64,000 nt of DNA from Comamonadaceae bacterium (GTDB taxonomy: Bacteria > Pseudomonadota > Gammaproteobacteria > Burkholderiales > Burkholderiaceae_C), in NCBI GenBank assembly GCA_947454955.1, contig CANGLW010000002.1, positions 1-64,000 on the forward strand, read 5' to 3'. Below the pieces are notes generated by a model that was given only the letters and a program-made list of their open reading frames with translations, did no database searches and was not told the origin of the DNA. This document shows, in pieces, positions 47,405-55,215 of this stretch. The translations under genes were made by a program, and so were the position numbers. Positions within the stretch are counted from its first letter, which is position 1; every line of letters starts with the position of its first letter.

Positions 47405-48634
47405 TTGAAAACCATCACCAAATCAGCCAAGCTGGCCAACGTCTGTTACGACATCCGCGGCCCCGTCATGGAACGGGCCAAGCAGATGGAGGAAGAGGGC
47501 CACGCGATCATCAAGCTCAACATCGGCAACCTGGCGGTGTTCGGCTTCGATGCGCCCGAGGAAATTCGCCAGGACATGATCCGCAACCTGCCCAACGCGG
47601 CAGCCTACTCGGACAGCAAGGGCATTTTTGTGGCCCGCAAAGCGGTCATGCAGTACACCCAAGAGCAGGGCATCAAGGGCGTGACCCTGGATGACATCTA
47701 CTTGGGCAACGGCGCGAGCGAATTGATTGTGATGGCCACCAACGGCTTGCTCAATGACGGCGACGAGATGCTCTTGCCCGCACCTGACTACCCGCTGTGG
47801 ACCGCTGCGGTGAGTCTGTCGGGCGGCATGCCCGTGCACTACATGTGCGACGAGAACAATGGCTGGATGCCAGATCTTGCCGACATCCGCGCCAAGATCA
47901 CCCCGCGTACCAAGGGCATTGTGGTCATCAACCCCAACAACCCCACCGGCGCGCTGTATTCCGACGAGCTGCTCAAAGGCATCATCGAGATTGCGCGCGA
48001 GCACAACCTGGTCATCATGGCCGACGAGGTCTACGACAAGGTCTTGTACGACGGCGCCAAGCACACCGCCATGGCCAGCTTGGCCGATGACGTGCTCACA
48101 CTCACCTTCAACTCGCTCTCCAAGAGCTACCGCTCTTGCGGTTACCGCGCGGGCTGGTTGGTGGTCTCGGGCGATAAGAAATCGGCCAAGGACTACATCG
48201 AGGGCTTGAACATGCTCTCGTCCATGCGCTTGTGTGCCAACGTACCCGGGCAGTGGGCCATCCAAACCGCTTTGGGCGGCTACCAAACCATCAACGACCT
48301 GGTGTGCGAAGGAGGTCGCTTGCGCCGTCAACGTGACCTGGCCTATGAGCTGGTCTCGAACATTCCGGGCGTGAGTTGCGTCAAGCCCAGCGCGGGTTTG
48401 TACATGTTCCCGCGTTTAGACCCGGCGGTGTATCCCATTGATGACGACCAGCAGTTCATCTTGGACATGCTGCAAGAAACCCGCGTGCTGTTGGTGCAAG
48501 GCACGGGCTTCAACTGGCCGCAACCCGACCACTTCCGCATTGTCTTCTTGCCCCATGAGGACGACCTTCGCGAGGCCATTGGCCGCGTGGCCAAGTTCCT
48601 CGAGGCTTACCGAAAACGTCACGCGCGGGCTTGA
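47405..48634 (+). CDS. alaA: Alanine/glutamate-pyruvate aminotransferase AlaA
   Basis: 409 residues of fold-type I PLP enzymes: N-terminal KLANVCYDIRGPVMERAKQ, NPNNPTGALYSDELL, and the PLP lysine in FNSLSKSYRSCGYRAGW (Lys240), with ANVPGQWAIQTALGGYQ further on, all close to AlaA. The start is TTG 47405, with GGAG five bases upstream; no nearby ATG fits. It makes alanine from pyruvate and glutamate. It precedes hom and thrC, so amino-acid synthesis genes are grouped. Confidence 0.93.
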   Translation: MKTITKSAKLANVCYDIRGPVMERAKQMEEEGHAIIKLNIGNLAVFGFDAPEEIRQDMIRNLPNAAAYSDSKGIFVARKAVMQYTQEQGIKGVTLDDIYLGNGASELIVMATNGLLNDGDEMLLPAPDYPLWTAAVSLSGGMPVHYMCDENNGWMPDLADIRAKITPRTKGIVVINPNNPTGALYSDELLKGIIEIAREHNLVIMADEVYDKVLYDGAKHTAMASLADDVLTLTFNSLSKSYRSCGYRAGWLVVSGDKKSAKDYIEGLNMLSSMRLCANVPGQWAIQTALGGYQTINDLVCEGGRLRRQRDLAYELVSNIPGVSCVKPSAGLYMFPRLDPAVYPIDDDQQFILDMLQETRVLLVQGTGFNWPQPDHFRIVFLPHEDDLREAIGRVAKFLEAYRKRHARA

Positions 48635-48661
48635 AAGCCTGCAGGTTTTTTAGAGAGTTGT

Positions 48662-50005
48662 ATGAAAGCTATTCAAGTCGGCCTGATTGGCATTGGCACC
48701 GTGGGTTCGGGCACCTTCCATGTGCTCCAGCGTAACCAGGAAGAAATTCAGCGCCGCGCCGGCCGAGGCATCGCCATCACCATGGTGGCAGACCTGGACA
48801 CGGCCCGCGCCCAAGCCCTGGTGGGCGACAGCGCCAAGGTGGTGAGTGATGCGCGCGCCATCATTGCCAACCCCGAGATCGACATCGTGGTGGAGTTGAT
48901 CGGCGGCTACGGCATTGCCAAGCAGCTGGTGATGGAAGCCATTGAAGCCGGCAAGCATGTGGTGACCGCCAACAAGGCCTTGCTGGCTGTGCACGGCACT
49001 GAAATTTTTGCAGCCGCCCACCGCAAGGGCGTGATGGTGATGTTCGAAGCCGCGGTGGCCGGTGGCATTCCCATCATCAAAGCCCTGCGCGAGGGTTTGA
49101 CTGCCAACCGCATCCAGTGGCTGGCGGGCATCATCAACGGCACCACCAACTTCATCTTGTCCGAGATGCGCGACAAGGGCTTGGACTTTGACGTGGTGCT
49201 CAAAGAAGCACAGCGCTTGGGCTATGCCGAAGCCGACCCGACCTTCGACATTGAAGGCGTGGACGCGGCGCACAAGGCCACCATCATGAGCGCGATTGCG
49301 TTTGGCATTCCGGTGCAGTTTGACAAGGCACATGTGGAAGGCATCACCAAGCTGGGCGCACAAGACATCAAATACGCCGAGCAACTGGGCTACCGCATCA
49401 AGCTTTTGGGCATTGCCAAGCGCCGCGAAAAAACAGCCGCTTCTGCCGGTGGTGTGGAGCTGCGTGTGCACCCCAGCCTGGTGCCGGCCAAGCGTTTACT
49501 GGCCAATGTGGAAGGTGCGATGAACGCGGTGGTGGTGCAGGGCGATGCCGTGGGCACCACGCTGTATTACGGCAAGGGCGCAGGCTCTGAGCCCACCGCC
49601 AGTGCGGTGGTGGCTGACCTGGTGGACATCGCCCGTTTGGTGGACGCGACTGCCGAGCAGCGCGTGCCTTACCTGGCCTTCCAACCCGATGCCATGAGCA
49701 ACTTGCAAGTGCTGCCCATGAGCGAGGTGGTGACGAGTTACTACCTGCGCTTGCGTGTGGCCGATGAGCCCGGCGTGCTGGCCAAGGTCACCGGCATCAT
49801 GGCGGGCATGGGCATCAGCATTGATGCGGTGCTGCAGCGCGAAGGCGACGAGGTGGTGAGCGCCAACGATGCGCCACAAACCGACCTGATCATCCTCACC
49901 CACGACACCCGTGAAGGCACCATGAACGAAGCCATGGCCGCCCTGCAGGCTTTGCCCACCGTGCTGGCCCCGATCGTGCGTATCCGCAAGGAAGAGCTGG
50001 CCTGA
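48662..50005 (+). CDS. hom: Homoserine dehydrogenase
   Basis: 447 residues: NAD(P) fold VGLIGIGTVGSGTF, catalytic core with AGIINGTTNFILSEM and EADPTFDIEGVDAAHK, and a C-terminal ACT domain (LRVADEPGVLAKVTGIMAGM) for threonine feedback. It is the stand-alone, not aspartokinase-fused, type. The stop overlaps the thrC start (TGATG), indicating coupled translation in the threonine branch. Confidence 0.96.
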   Translation: MKAIQVGLIGIGTVGSGTFHVLQRNQEEIQRRAGRGIAITMVADLDTARAQALVGDSAKVVSDARAIIANPEIDIVVELIGGYGIAKQLVMEAIEAGKHVVTANKALLAVHGTEIFAAAHRKGVMVMFEAAVAGGIPIIKALREGLTANRIQWLAGIINGTTNFILSEMRDKGLDFDVVLKEAQRLGYAEADPTFDIEGVDAAHKATIMSAIAFGIPVQFDKAHVEGITKLGAQDIKYAEQLGYRIKLLGIAKRREKTAASAGGVELRVHPSLVPAKRLLANVEGAMNAVVVQGDAVGTTLYYGKGAGSEPTASAVVADLVDIARLVDATAEQRVPYLAFQPDAMSNLQVLPMSEVVTSYYLRLRVADEPGVLAKVTGIMAGMGISIDAVLQREGDEVVSANDAPQTDLIILTHDTREGTMNEAMAALQALPTVLAPIVRIRKEELA

Positions 50006-51441
50006 TGAAATACCTCAGCACCCGCGCTTCGGCCAGTAGCACCGAGCGCAAGCGCTTTTGCGAAATTTTGTTGGAAGGCCTGGCGCCGGATGGCGGCTTG
50101 TACCTGCCCGAAACCTACCCGCACATCAGCGCCGCGCGCCTGGAGGAACTGCGCCAGGTTTACAAGACCCAGGGCTATGCCGATTTGGCCTTCGAGGTCT
50201 TGTCGCTGTTCATCGACGACATCCCGGCCGATGACTTGCGCGCCCTGTGCCGCAAGACCTACACCCAAGCTGTGTTTGGCACGGCAGAGATTGTGCCCCT
50301 GCGCCTCTTAGAGACCGGCTTGTGGCTGGAGGCTTTGTCCAATGGCCCCACGCTGGCTTTCAAAGACATGGCCATGCAACTGCTGGGCAATTTGTTTGAG
50401 TACGAGTTGGCCCGCCGCGGTGAAGAGCTCAATATTTTCGGTGCCACCAGTGGTGACACCGGCAGCGCAGCCGAGTACGCCATGCGTGGCAAACAAGGCG
50501 TGCGGGTTTTCATGACCAGCCCATATGGCCGCATGAGCCCGTTCCAGCAGGCGCAAATGTTCAGCCTGCAAGACGCGAACATCCACAACTTGGCGGTCAA
50601 AGGTGTGTTTGACGACTGCCAGGATTTGGTCAAGGCCGTGTCCAACGATTTGGAATTCAAACGCCGCTACAAAATTGGAACGGTGAACTCCATCAACTGG
50701 GCGCGCTTATTGGCCCAAGTGGTGTACTACTTTGCTGGTTACTTTCAAGCCACGACAAATGGCTCTGAGCAGGTCAGTTTTACCGTGCCCTCGGGTAACT
50801 TTGGCAATGTGTGCGCGGGCCATGTGGCGCGCATGATGGGCTTGCCCATTGCCAAGCTGGTGGTGGCCACCAACGAGAACGATGTGCTCGATGAGTTTTT
50901 CCGTACCGGTGTGTACCGTGTGCGTGGCACCGCCGACACGCACGAAACCTCTAGCCCGTCGATGGACATTTCCAAAGCCTCGAACTTTGAGCGCTTTGTG
51001 TTTGACCTGCTCGGGCGCGATGGCGACCAAACCCGCGCCTTGTTTGGCGATGCGCTGAACAAGACCGGCCACTTTGACCTGAGCCAGCACCCCGCATTTG
51101 CACAAGCTGCTACGCGCTATGGATTTGAGAGCGGGAAAAGCACGCACAGAAACCGCTTGAAGACCATTCAAGACACCTATAAGCGTTTCAACGAGATGGT
51201 CGACACCCACACGGCCGACGGCATCAAGGTGGCGCGTGAGCACCTCACACCGGGTGTGCCCATGGTGGTGTTGGAGACCGCGCTGCCCATCAAATTTGCT
51301 GCCACCATCGTCGAGGCCCTGGGCCGCGAACCGGTACGACCGGCTGGGTTCGAGGGCATCGAAGCCTTGCCCAAACGCGTGACGGTGATGGACGCGGACG
51401 TGGCCTGGGTCAAGGACTACATTGCACAGCACTGTGCCTGA
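50005..51441 (+). CDS. thrC: Threonine synthase
   Basis: 478 residues, PLP-dependent conversion of O-phosphohomoserine to threonine. It starts MKYLSTRASASSTERKRFCE, has the PLP lysine in NGPTLAFKDMAMQLLG (about Lys119), GATSGDTGSAAEYAM, and SGNFGNVCAGHVARMMGLP. This is the longer fungal/E. coli-like class. A 17-base palindromic repeat (51116-51132) is read in frame near the C-terminal third as R-Y-G-F-E-S. Confidence 0.96.
   Translation: MKYLSTRASASSTERKRFCEILLEGLAPDGGLYLPETYPHISAARLEELRQVYKTQGYADLAFEVLSLFIDDIPADDLRALCRKTYTQAVFGTAEIVPLRLLETGLWLEALSNGPTLAFKDMAMQLLGNLFEYELARRGEELNIFGATSGDTGSAAEYAMRGKQGVRVFMTSPYGRMSPFQQAQMFSLQDANIHNLAVKGVFDDCQDLVKAVSNDLEFKRRYKIGTVNSINWARLLAQVVYYFAGYFQATTNGSEQVSFTVPSGNFGNVCAGHVARMMGLPIAKLVVATNENDVLDEFFRTGVYRVRGTADTHETSSPSMDISKASNFERFVFDLLGRDGDQTRALFGDALNKTGHFDLSQHPAFAQAATRYGFESGKSTHRNRLKTIQDTYKRFNEMVDTHTADGIKVAREHLTPGVPMVVLETALPIKFAATIVEALGREPVRPAGFEGIEALPKRVTVMDADVAWVKDYIAQHCA
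51116..51132. repeat. 17-nt palindromic repeat, copy 7 (inside thrC, diverged)
   Basis: GCTATGGATTTGAGAGC starts with the same GCTATG as copies 1 and 2 and ends GAGC, but the centre has changed. It is preceded at once by GCTGCTACGC. Read in frame in thrC. Confidence 0.5.
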
Positions 51442-51450
51442 AGGCTCGGT

Positions 51451-51978
51451 ATGAAAGTGGTGGGCTTTGCTGGCTATTCCGGCTCGGGTAAAACCACCCT
51501 GGTCGAGCGGCTCATTCCTGCGCTCAAAGCACGCGGTCAACGCGTCTCGGTGGTCAAGCACGCCCACCACAGCTTTGACATTGACCACCCCGGCAAAGAC
51601 ACCCGCCGCCACCGCGAGGCGGGTGCGTTTGAGGTGGTGGTGGCCTCTGGCAAGCGCTTGGCACTCATTCGTGAGTTCGAGCAAGACGCCCAACTCAATG
51701 TGCACCAATTGCTGGCCGAGCTTTACGACGGCGTGGACTGGGTGCTGGTGGAAGGTTTCAAGCAAAGCGACCTGCTGAAAATTGAGGTGTGGCGCGCCGC
51801 CACCCAACAGCCCGTGCGCTACCCCGACGATGATTTTGTGGTGGCCATCGCTACCGACTCTTCTGACCAATTGCCCGAGGCCACCCTGCGCCCGCTGCTC
51901 AACCTGAATGCGCCCGACGAGGTGGCCGATTGGCTGCTGCGTGAGGCCCATCGTTTCGATTACCAAGCCCCCTTATGA
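51451..51978 (+). CDS. mobB: Molybdopterin-guanine dinucleotide biosynthesis protein MobB
   Basis: 175-residue GTPase: P-loop GYSGSGKTTLVERLIP, VVKHAHHSFDIDHPGKDT, and DWVLVEGFKQSDLLKIEVW. It aids addition of GMP to molybdopterin with MobA (not in the window). It starts nine bases after thrC and overlaps moeA by four bases. Confidence 0.94.
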   Translation: MKVVGFAGYSGSGKTTLVERLIPALKARGQRVSVVKHAHHSFDIDHPGKDTRRHREAGAFEVVVASGKRLALIREFEQDAQLNVHQLLAELYDGVDWVLVEGFKQSDLLKIEVWRAATQQPVRYPDDDFVVAIATDSSDQLPEATLRPLLNLNAPDEVADWLLREAHRFDYQAPL

Positions 51979-53210
51979 ATGCTCCCCGCGCTCCCCTGAT
52001 GAACTTGGACGATGCGCTGGCCAAGTTGCTGGCACATGCCCAAGCTTTGCCTGGTGTGGATCAGGTCAGCACCTTCGAGGCCGACGGCCGCGTGCTCGCG
52101 CAAGATTTGGTGGCTGAGCTGCAAGTGCCTCCGAACGACAACAGCTCGATGGACGGTTACGCGGTGCGCGCCTCCGAGGTGGCCGGTGGCGCTTTGCTGC
52201 CCGTGTCGCAACGCATCCCTGCGGGTGCACAAGCACAACCCTTGGCCGCTGGCTCGGTGGCGCGCATCTTCACCGGTGCGCCGGTGCCCGAGGGGGCAGA
52301 TGCGGTGGTCATGCAAGAAGCCTGCGACGTGCAGGGCGAGCAGGTGCGTGTGCTCGAAGCCCCGCAAGTGGGGCAGTGGATCCGACGTGCGGGCGAAGAT
52401 GTCACGCGTGGCTCGGTGGTGCTCTCAAAAGGTGAGCGCCTTAACCCTGCATCCCTTGGCCTGGCGGCCAGTTTGGGCTTGGCAGTTGTGCCGGTGGCAC
52501 GCCGCCCCAAAGTGGCTTTGTTTTCGACTGGTGACGAGTTGGTGATGCCTGGCGACATTGCCCCGGCCGACATGCGCCCGGGTGCGATTTACAACTCCAA
52601 CCGTTTCTTTCTGCGCGCACTCTTGCTGCGTTTGGGCTGTGAGGTGTCCGACCTGGGCATCGTGCCTGACAAGCGCGAGGCCACGGTGCAAGCCTTGTCG
52701 CAAGCCGCGCAAAGCCACGACTTGATTTTGACCAGCGGCGGTGTGTCGGTGGGCGAAGAAGACCACATCAAACCCGCGGTGCAGCAGTTGGGTGAGTTGG
52801 ACCTGTGGCAGATTGGCATGAAGCCGGGCAAGCCTTTCGCCTATGGGAAAGTCAATCAAGCCGCCCATGCCGCGCATTTCATCGGGTTGCCAGGTAACCC
52901 GGTCTCAAGCTTTGTGACCTTTGCCTTGTTGGTGCGGCCTTTCTTGCTCAAGCTCCAAGGGGCCGCGCAACTGCAGGTGCCGGTGAGTGCTTTGCCTGCG
53001 CATTTCGATTGGCCGCGTGCTGACAAGCGCCGTGAATTTTTACGTGTGCGCCGCAACGCGCAAGGCGGGCTGGACTTGTTCCCCAACCAAAGCTCGGGCG
53101 TGCTCACCTCCGCCGTGTGGGCCGATGGTGTGGTGGACAACCCCGCAGGTCAAACCATAGCGCGTGGCGACTTGGTGCGTTACATCGCCTGGTCAGACCT
53201 GATGGCTTAA
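51975..53210 (+). CDS. moeA: Molybdopterin molybdenumtransferase MoeA
   Basis: 411 residues with NSSMDGYAVR, ARIFTGAPVPEGADAVVMQE, FSTGDELVMPGD, ILTSGGVSVGEEDHIKPA and GLPGNPVSSFVTFALLV, covering the four MoeA domains. It inserts molybdate into adenylylated molybdopterin. It overlaps mobB by four bases and is followed by moaD after four bases, so mobB-moeA-moaD-moaE form one operon. Confidence 0.95.
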   Translation: MNAPRAPLMNLDDALAKLLAHAQALPGVDQVSTFEADGRVLAQDLVAELQVPPNDNSSMDGYAVRASEVAGGALLPVSQRIPAGAQAQPLAAGSVARIFTGAPVPEGADAVVMQEACDVQGEQVRVLEAPQVGQWIRRAGEDVTRGSVVLSKGERLNPASLGLAASLGLAVVPVARRPKVALFSTGDELVMPGDIAPADMRPGAIYNSNRFFLRALLLRLGCEVSDLGIVPDKREATVQALSQAAQSHDLILTSGGVSVGEEDHIKPAVQQLGELDLWQIGMKPGKPFAYGKVNQAAHAAHFIGLPGNPVSSFVTFALLVRPFLLKLQGAAQLQVPVSALPAHFDWPRADKRREFLRVRRNAQGGLDLFPNQSSGVLTSAVWADGVVDNPAGQTIARGDLVRYIAWSDLMA

Positions 53211-53214
53211 AGTG

Positions 53215-53472
53215 ATGCCCATGCAAGTTCAAGTGAAATATTTCGCCGCCATCCGCGAGGCCCTGGGCACCTCGGGTGAGCGCGTGCAGACCCAAGCCAC
53301 CACCTTAAGTGGTTTGCGTGACGAACTCATCGCCCGTGGCGAGGCTTATGCCCAGGCACTGGCCCGCGGCAAGGCGGTGCGTGTCGCGCTCAACCAGGTC
53401 ATGCAAGACGAGTCGGCCGCCTTGACGGATGGCTGTGAGGTCGCGTTTTTCCCACCGGTGACCGGGGGCTGA
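53215..53472 (+). CDS. moaD: Molybdopterin synthase small subunit MoaD
   Basis: 85-residue ubiquitin-fold sulfur carrier, MQVQVKYFAAIREALGTSGE, ending EVAFFPPVTGG with the C-terminal Gly-Gly that is adenylylated and thiocarboxylated. ATG 53215 and ATG 53221 are both possible; neither has a strong ribosome site, suggesting coupling to moeA. Confidence 0.93.
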   Translation: MPMQVQVKYFAAIREALGTSGERVQTQATTLSGLRDELIARGEAYAQALARGKAVRVALNQVMQDESAALTDGCEVAFFPPVTGG

Positions 53473-53476
53473 GCGC

Positions 53477-53971
53477 ATGACCGAGATCGTCAGCTTGCCG
53501 CGTGTGCGCATCCAAACCCAGGACTTCAACCTGGCTGAAGAAATTGCCGGGTTGCGTGCGCAAGACAAACGCATCGGTGCGGTGTGCAGTTTCATCGGCA
53601 CGGTGCGCGACCGCAACGATGGCAGTTCGGTGGCCAGCATGGAGCTGGAACACTACCCGGGCATGACCGAGAAATCCATCGAGGCCATGATCGACGAAGC
53701 CTTCAAGCGCTTTGACATTTTTGGCGCGCGTGTCATTCACCGCGTGGGTTTGCTCCAGCCGCTCGACCAAGTGGTGATGGTGGCCGTAACCTCCGCCCAC
53801 CGGGGTGAGAGCTTTGATGCTTGTGAGTTTTTGATGGACTACCTCAAAACCCAAGCGCCGTTTTGGAAAAAAGAAGACACCCCCGAGGGCGCCCGCTGGG
53901 TGGACGCCCGTGTGAGCGACGATCAGGCCCTGGCCAAGTGGGGCATTCAGGCCAGCAACGCGTCCAGTTAA
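53477..53971 (+). CDS. moaE: Molybdopterin synthase catalytic subunit MoaE
   Basis: 164 residues: GAVCSFIGTVRDRNDG, SMELEHYPGMTEKSIEAMID, HRVGLLQPLDQVVMVAVTS and HRGESFDACEFLMDYLKTQAPFWKKE (key part APFWKKE with catalytic Lys residues). With MoaD it converts cyclic pyranopterin monophosphate to molybdopterin. Last gene of the mobB-moeA-moaD-moaE run; a weak hairpin (53986-54004) without a U-run follows. Confidence 0.95.
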   Translation: MTEIVSLPRVRIQTQDFNLAEEIAGLRAQDKRIGAVCSFIGTVRDRNDGSSVASMELEHYPGMTEKSIEAMIDEAFKRFDIFGARVIHRVGLLQPLDQVVMVAVTSAHRGESFDACEFLMDYLKTQAPFWKKEDTPEGARWVDARVSDDQALAKWGIQASNASS

Positions 53972-54102
53972 TGACCTAGTTAAGCGCCAAGTTAAGCGCT
54001 TGGCCAAACACCCGGCAAAGTACCTCGACCTTGTGGTTAGCCGCAATGCCAGGCCCCTGGTCTGGCTGTAAGCTCAGTTGCAACTTGTTTTGAGGTGACT
54101 TC

Positions 54103-55083
54103 ATGGCTAACCGTGTCTTCAAAGGCTTTTCGCTCGCACTGGTCTCTTGGCTGCTCTGCCTGGTTCCAGGCCTTGTGTTTGCGCAGACCTATCCCACCCA
54201 GTCACTCAAAATCATCGTGCCTTTCACGCCCGGCACGGGCATGGACACGATCGCCCGCACGGTCTCGCCACGTTTGGCCGAGCGTTTGGGCCAGCCCGTT
54301 GTGGTGCAAAACATGCCTGGCGCCAGCGGCAACATTGGCGCTGACAGCGTGGCCAAGGCCAATGCCGATGGCTACACCTTGCTCATGGGTGCCAACACCA
54401 TGCTCATGGCCACACAAATTTACAAAAACGTGCCCTTCAACCCGGTCAAAGACTTCGCGCCGGTGTCCATGTCGGCCTACGGCACCTTGATGCTGGTGGC
54501 CAACCCGAAAACCGGCATCAAAACCCTCAAAGAGTTGGTGGATCAAGCCAAAGCTCGCCCGGGTGCTATCAATTTCGGATCGCCGGGTGTGGGCACGCCG
54601 CACCACATGTCCATGGAGTTGTTCAAGGCTGAAACCAATTTGTTCATGCTGCATGTGCCTTACAAAGGCACGGCCGGCTATGTGCAAGATTTGCTCTCGG
54701 GCGAGATCAATGTGGGCTTTTTGCCGGTGCACGTGGCCCAGGGTTTTGTGAGCTCCGGGCGCTTGAACGCCTTGGCCGTGGGCAGCCCCAAACGCCACCC
54801 GGTGGCCCCCAATGTGGCCACCATCGATGAGCTGGGCGTCAAAGGCGTGAACGTGGACATGTGGTACGCCTTCTTTGCCCCGGCCAAAACCCCGGCCCCC
54901 GTGGTCAGCCGCCTCAACACCGAATTGATCGCGGTGATGGCCCTGCCCGAGGTGCGTGAAGTGCTGGGCAAGGCCGGTCTGGATGCGATGTCCAGCAGCA
55001 CCGCTGACCTGGGCAACATTGTGGGGCGTGACTACACCCGTTGGGGCTCCGTCATTCGCCGCGCTGGCATCCAACCCGACTGA
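54103..55083 (+). CDS. Bug/TctC-family periplasmic solute-binding protein
   Basis: 326 residues with a Sec signal peptide (to about FAQTYP) and Bug motifs SLKIIVPFTPGTGMD, VVQNMPGASGNIGADSVAKA, GAINFGSPGVGTPHHMS and HVPYKGTAGYVQDLL. GAGGTGA precedes ATG 54103. It stands alone between moaE and clpB with no permease gene, so its ligand, probably a carboxylate, cannot be told. Confidence 0.9.
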   Translation: MANRVFKGFSLALVSWLLCLVPGLVFAQTYPTQSLKIIVPFTPGTGMDTIARTVSPRLAERLGQPVVVQNMPGASGNIGADSVAKANADGYTLLMGANTMLMATQIYKNVPFNPVKDFAPVSMSAYGTLMLVANPKTGIKTLKELVDQAKARPGAINFGSPGVGTPHHMSMELFKAETNLFMLHVPYKGTAGYVQDLLSGEINVGFLPVHVAQGFVSSGRLNALAVGSPKRHPVAPNVATIDELGVKGVNVDMWYAFFAPAKTPAPVVSRLNTELIAVMALPEVREVLGKAGLDAMSSSTADLGNIVGRDYTRWGSVIRRAGIQPD

Positions 55084-55166
55084 CCCACGCAGTTTCTGGC
55101 ACTGCATGGCCCTGGCTCGGGCTAAGATGGATTTGATCTGGCTCAAATCCTCAGGCGCCTGTAGGC

Positions 55167-55191
55167 CTTGAAATGGGCCTGTTCACCCATA
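55167..55191 (+). promoter_or_regulatory. Candidate sigma-32 heat-shock promoter of clpB
   Basis: CTTGAAA (55167-55173), an exact sigma-32 -35 element, is followed after 11 bases by ACCCATA (55185-55191), close to the CCCCAT-T -10. It is about 25 bases before the clpB start, matching clpB's heat-shock role. Confidence 0.6.
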
Positions 55192-55200
55192 GTTGGGTGA
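55183..55200 (+). repeat. Inverted repeat over the clpB -10 region
   Basis: TCACCCA (55183-55189) and TGGGTGA (55194-55200) form a perfect 7-bp inverted repeat with loop TAGT, overlapping the putative -10 and lying just before the ribosome site AGGAG (55205-55209). It may be an operator or a leader hairpin. Confidence 0.5.
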
Positions 55201-55215
55201 CTACAGGAGATGCAG

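Noticed and set aside
50707-51966. 419-codon minus-strand frame across thrC and mobB
   Set aside because: Covers two well-conserved genes in antisense; His/Gly/Gln-rich composition typical of shadow frames.
53986-54004. GCCAAG/CTTGGC hairpin after moaE as a terminator
   Set aside because: Six-bp stem with no U-run; could be chance next to the TTAAGCGC direct repeat.
54564-54580. GCTATCAATTTCGGATC as a ninth palindromic repeat
   Set aside because: Only the left arm and part of the core match copy 5; the right arm is missing and the encoded AINFGS is a conserved Bug-family segment.
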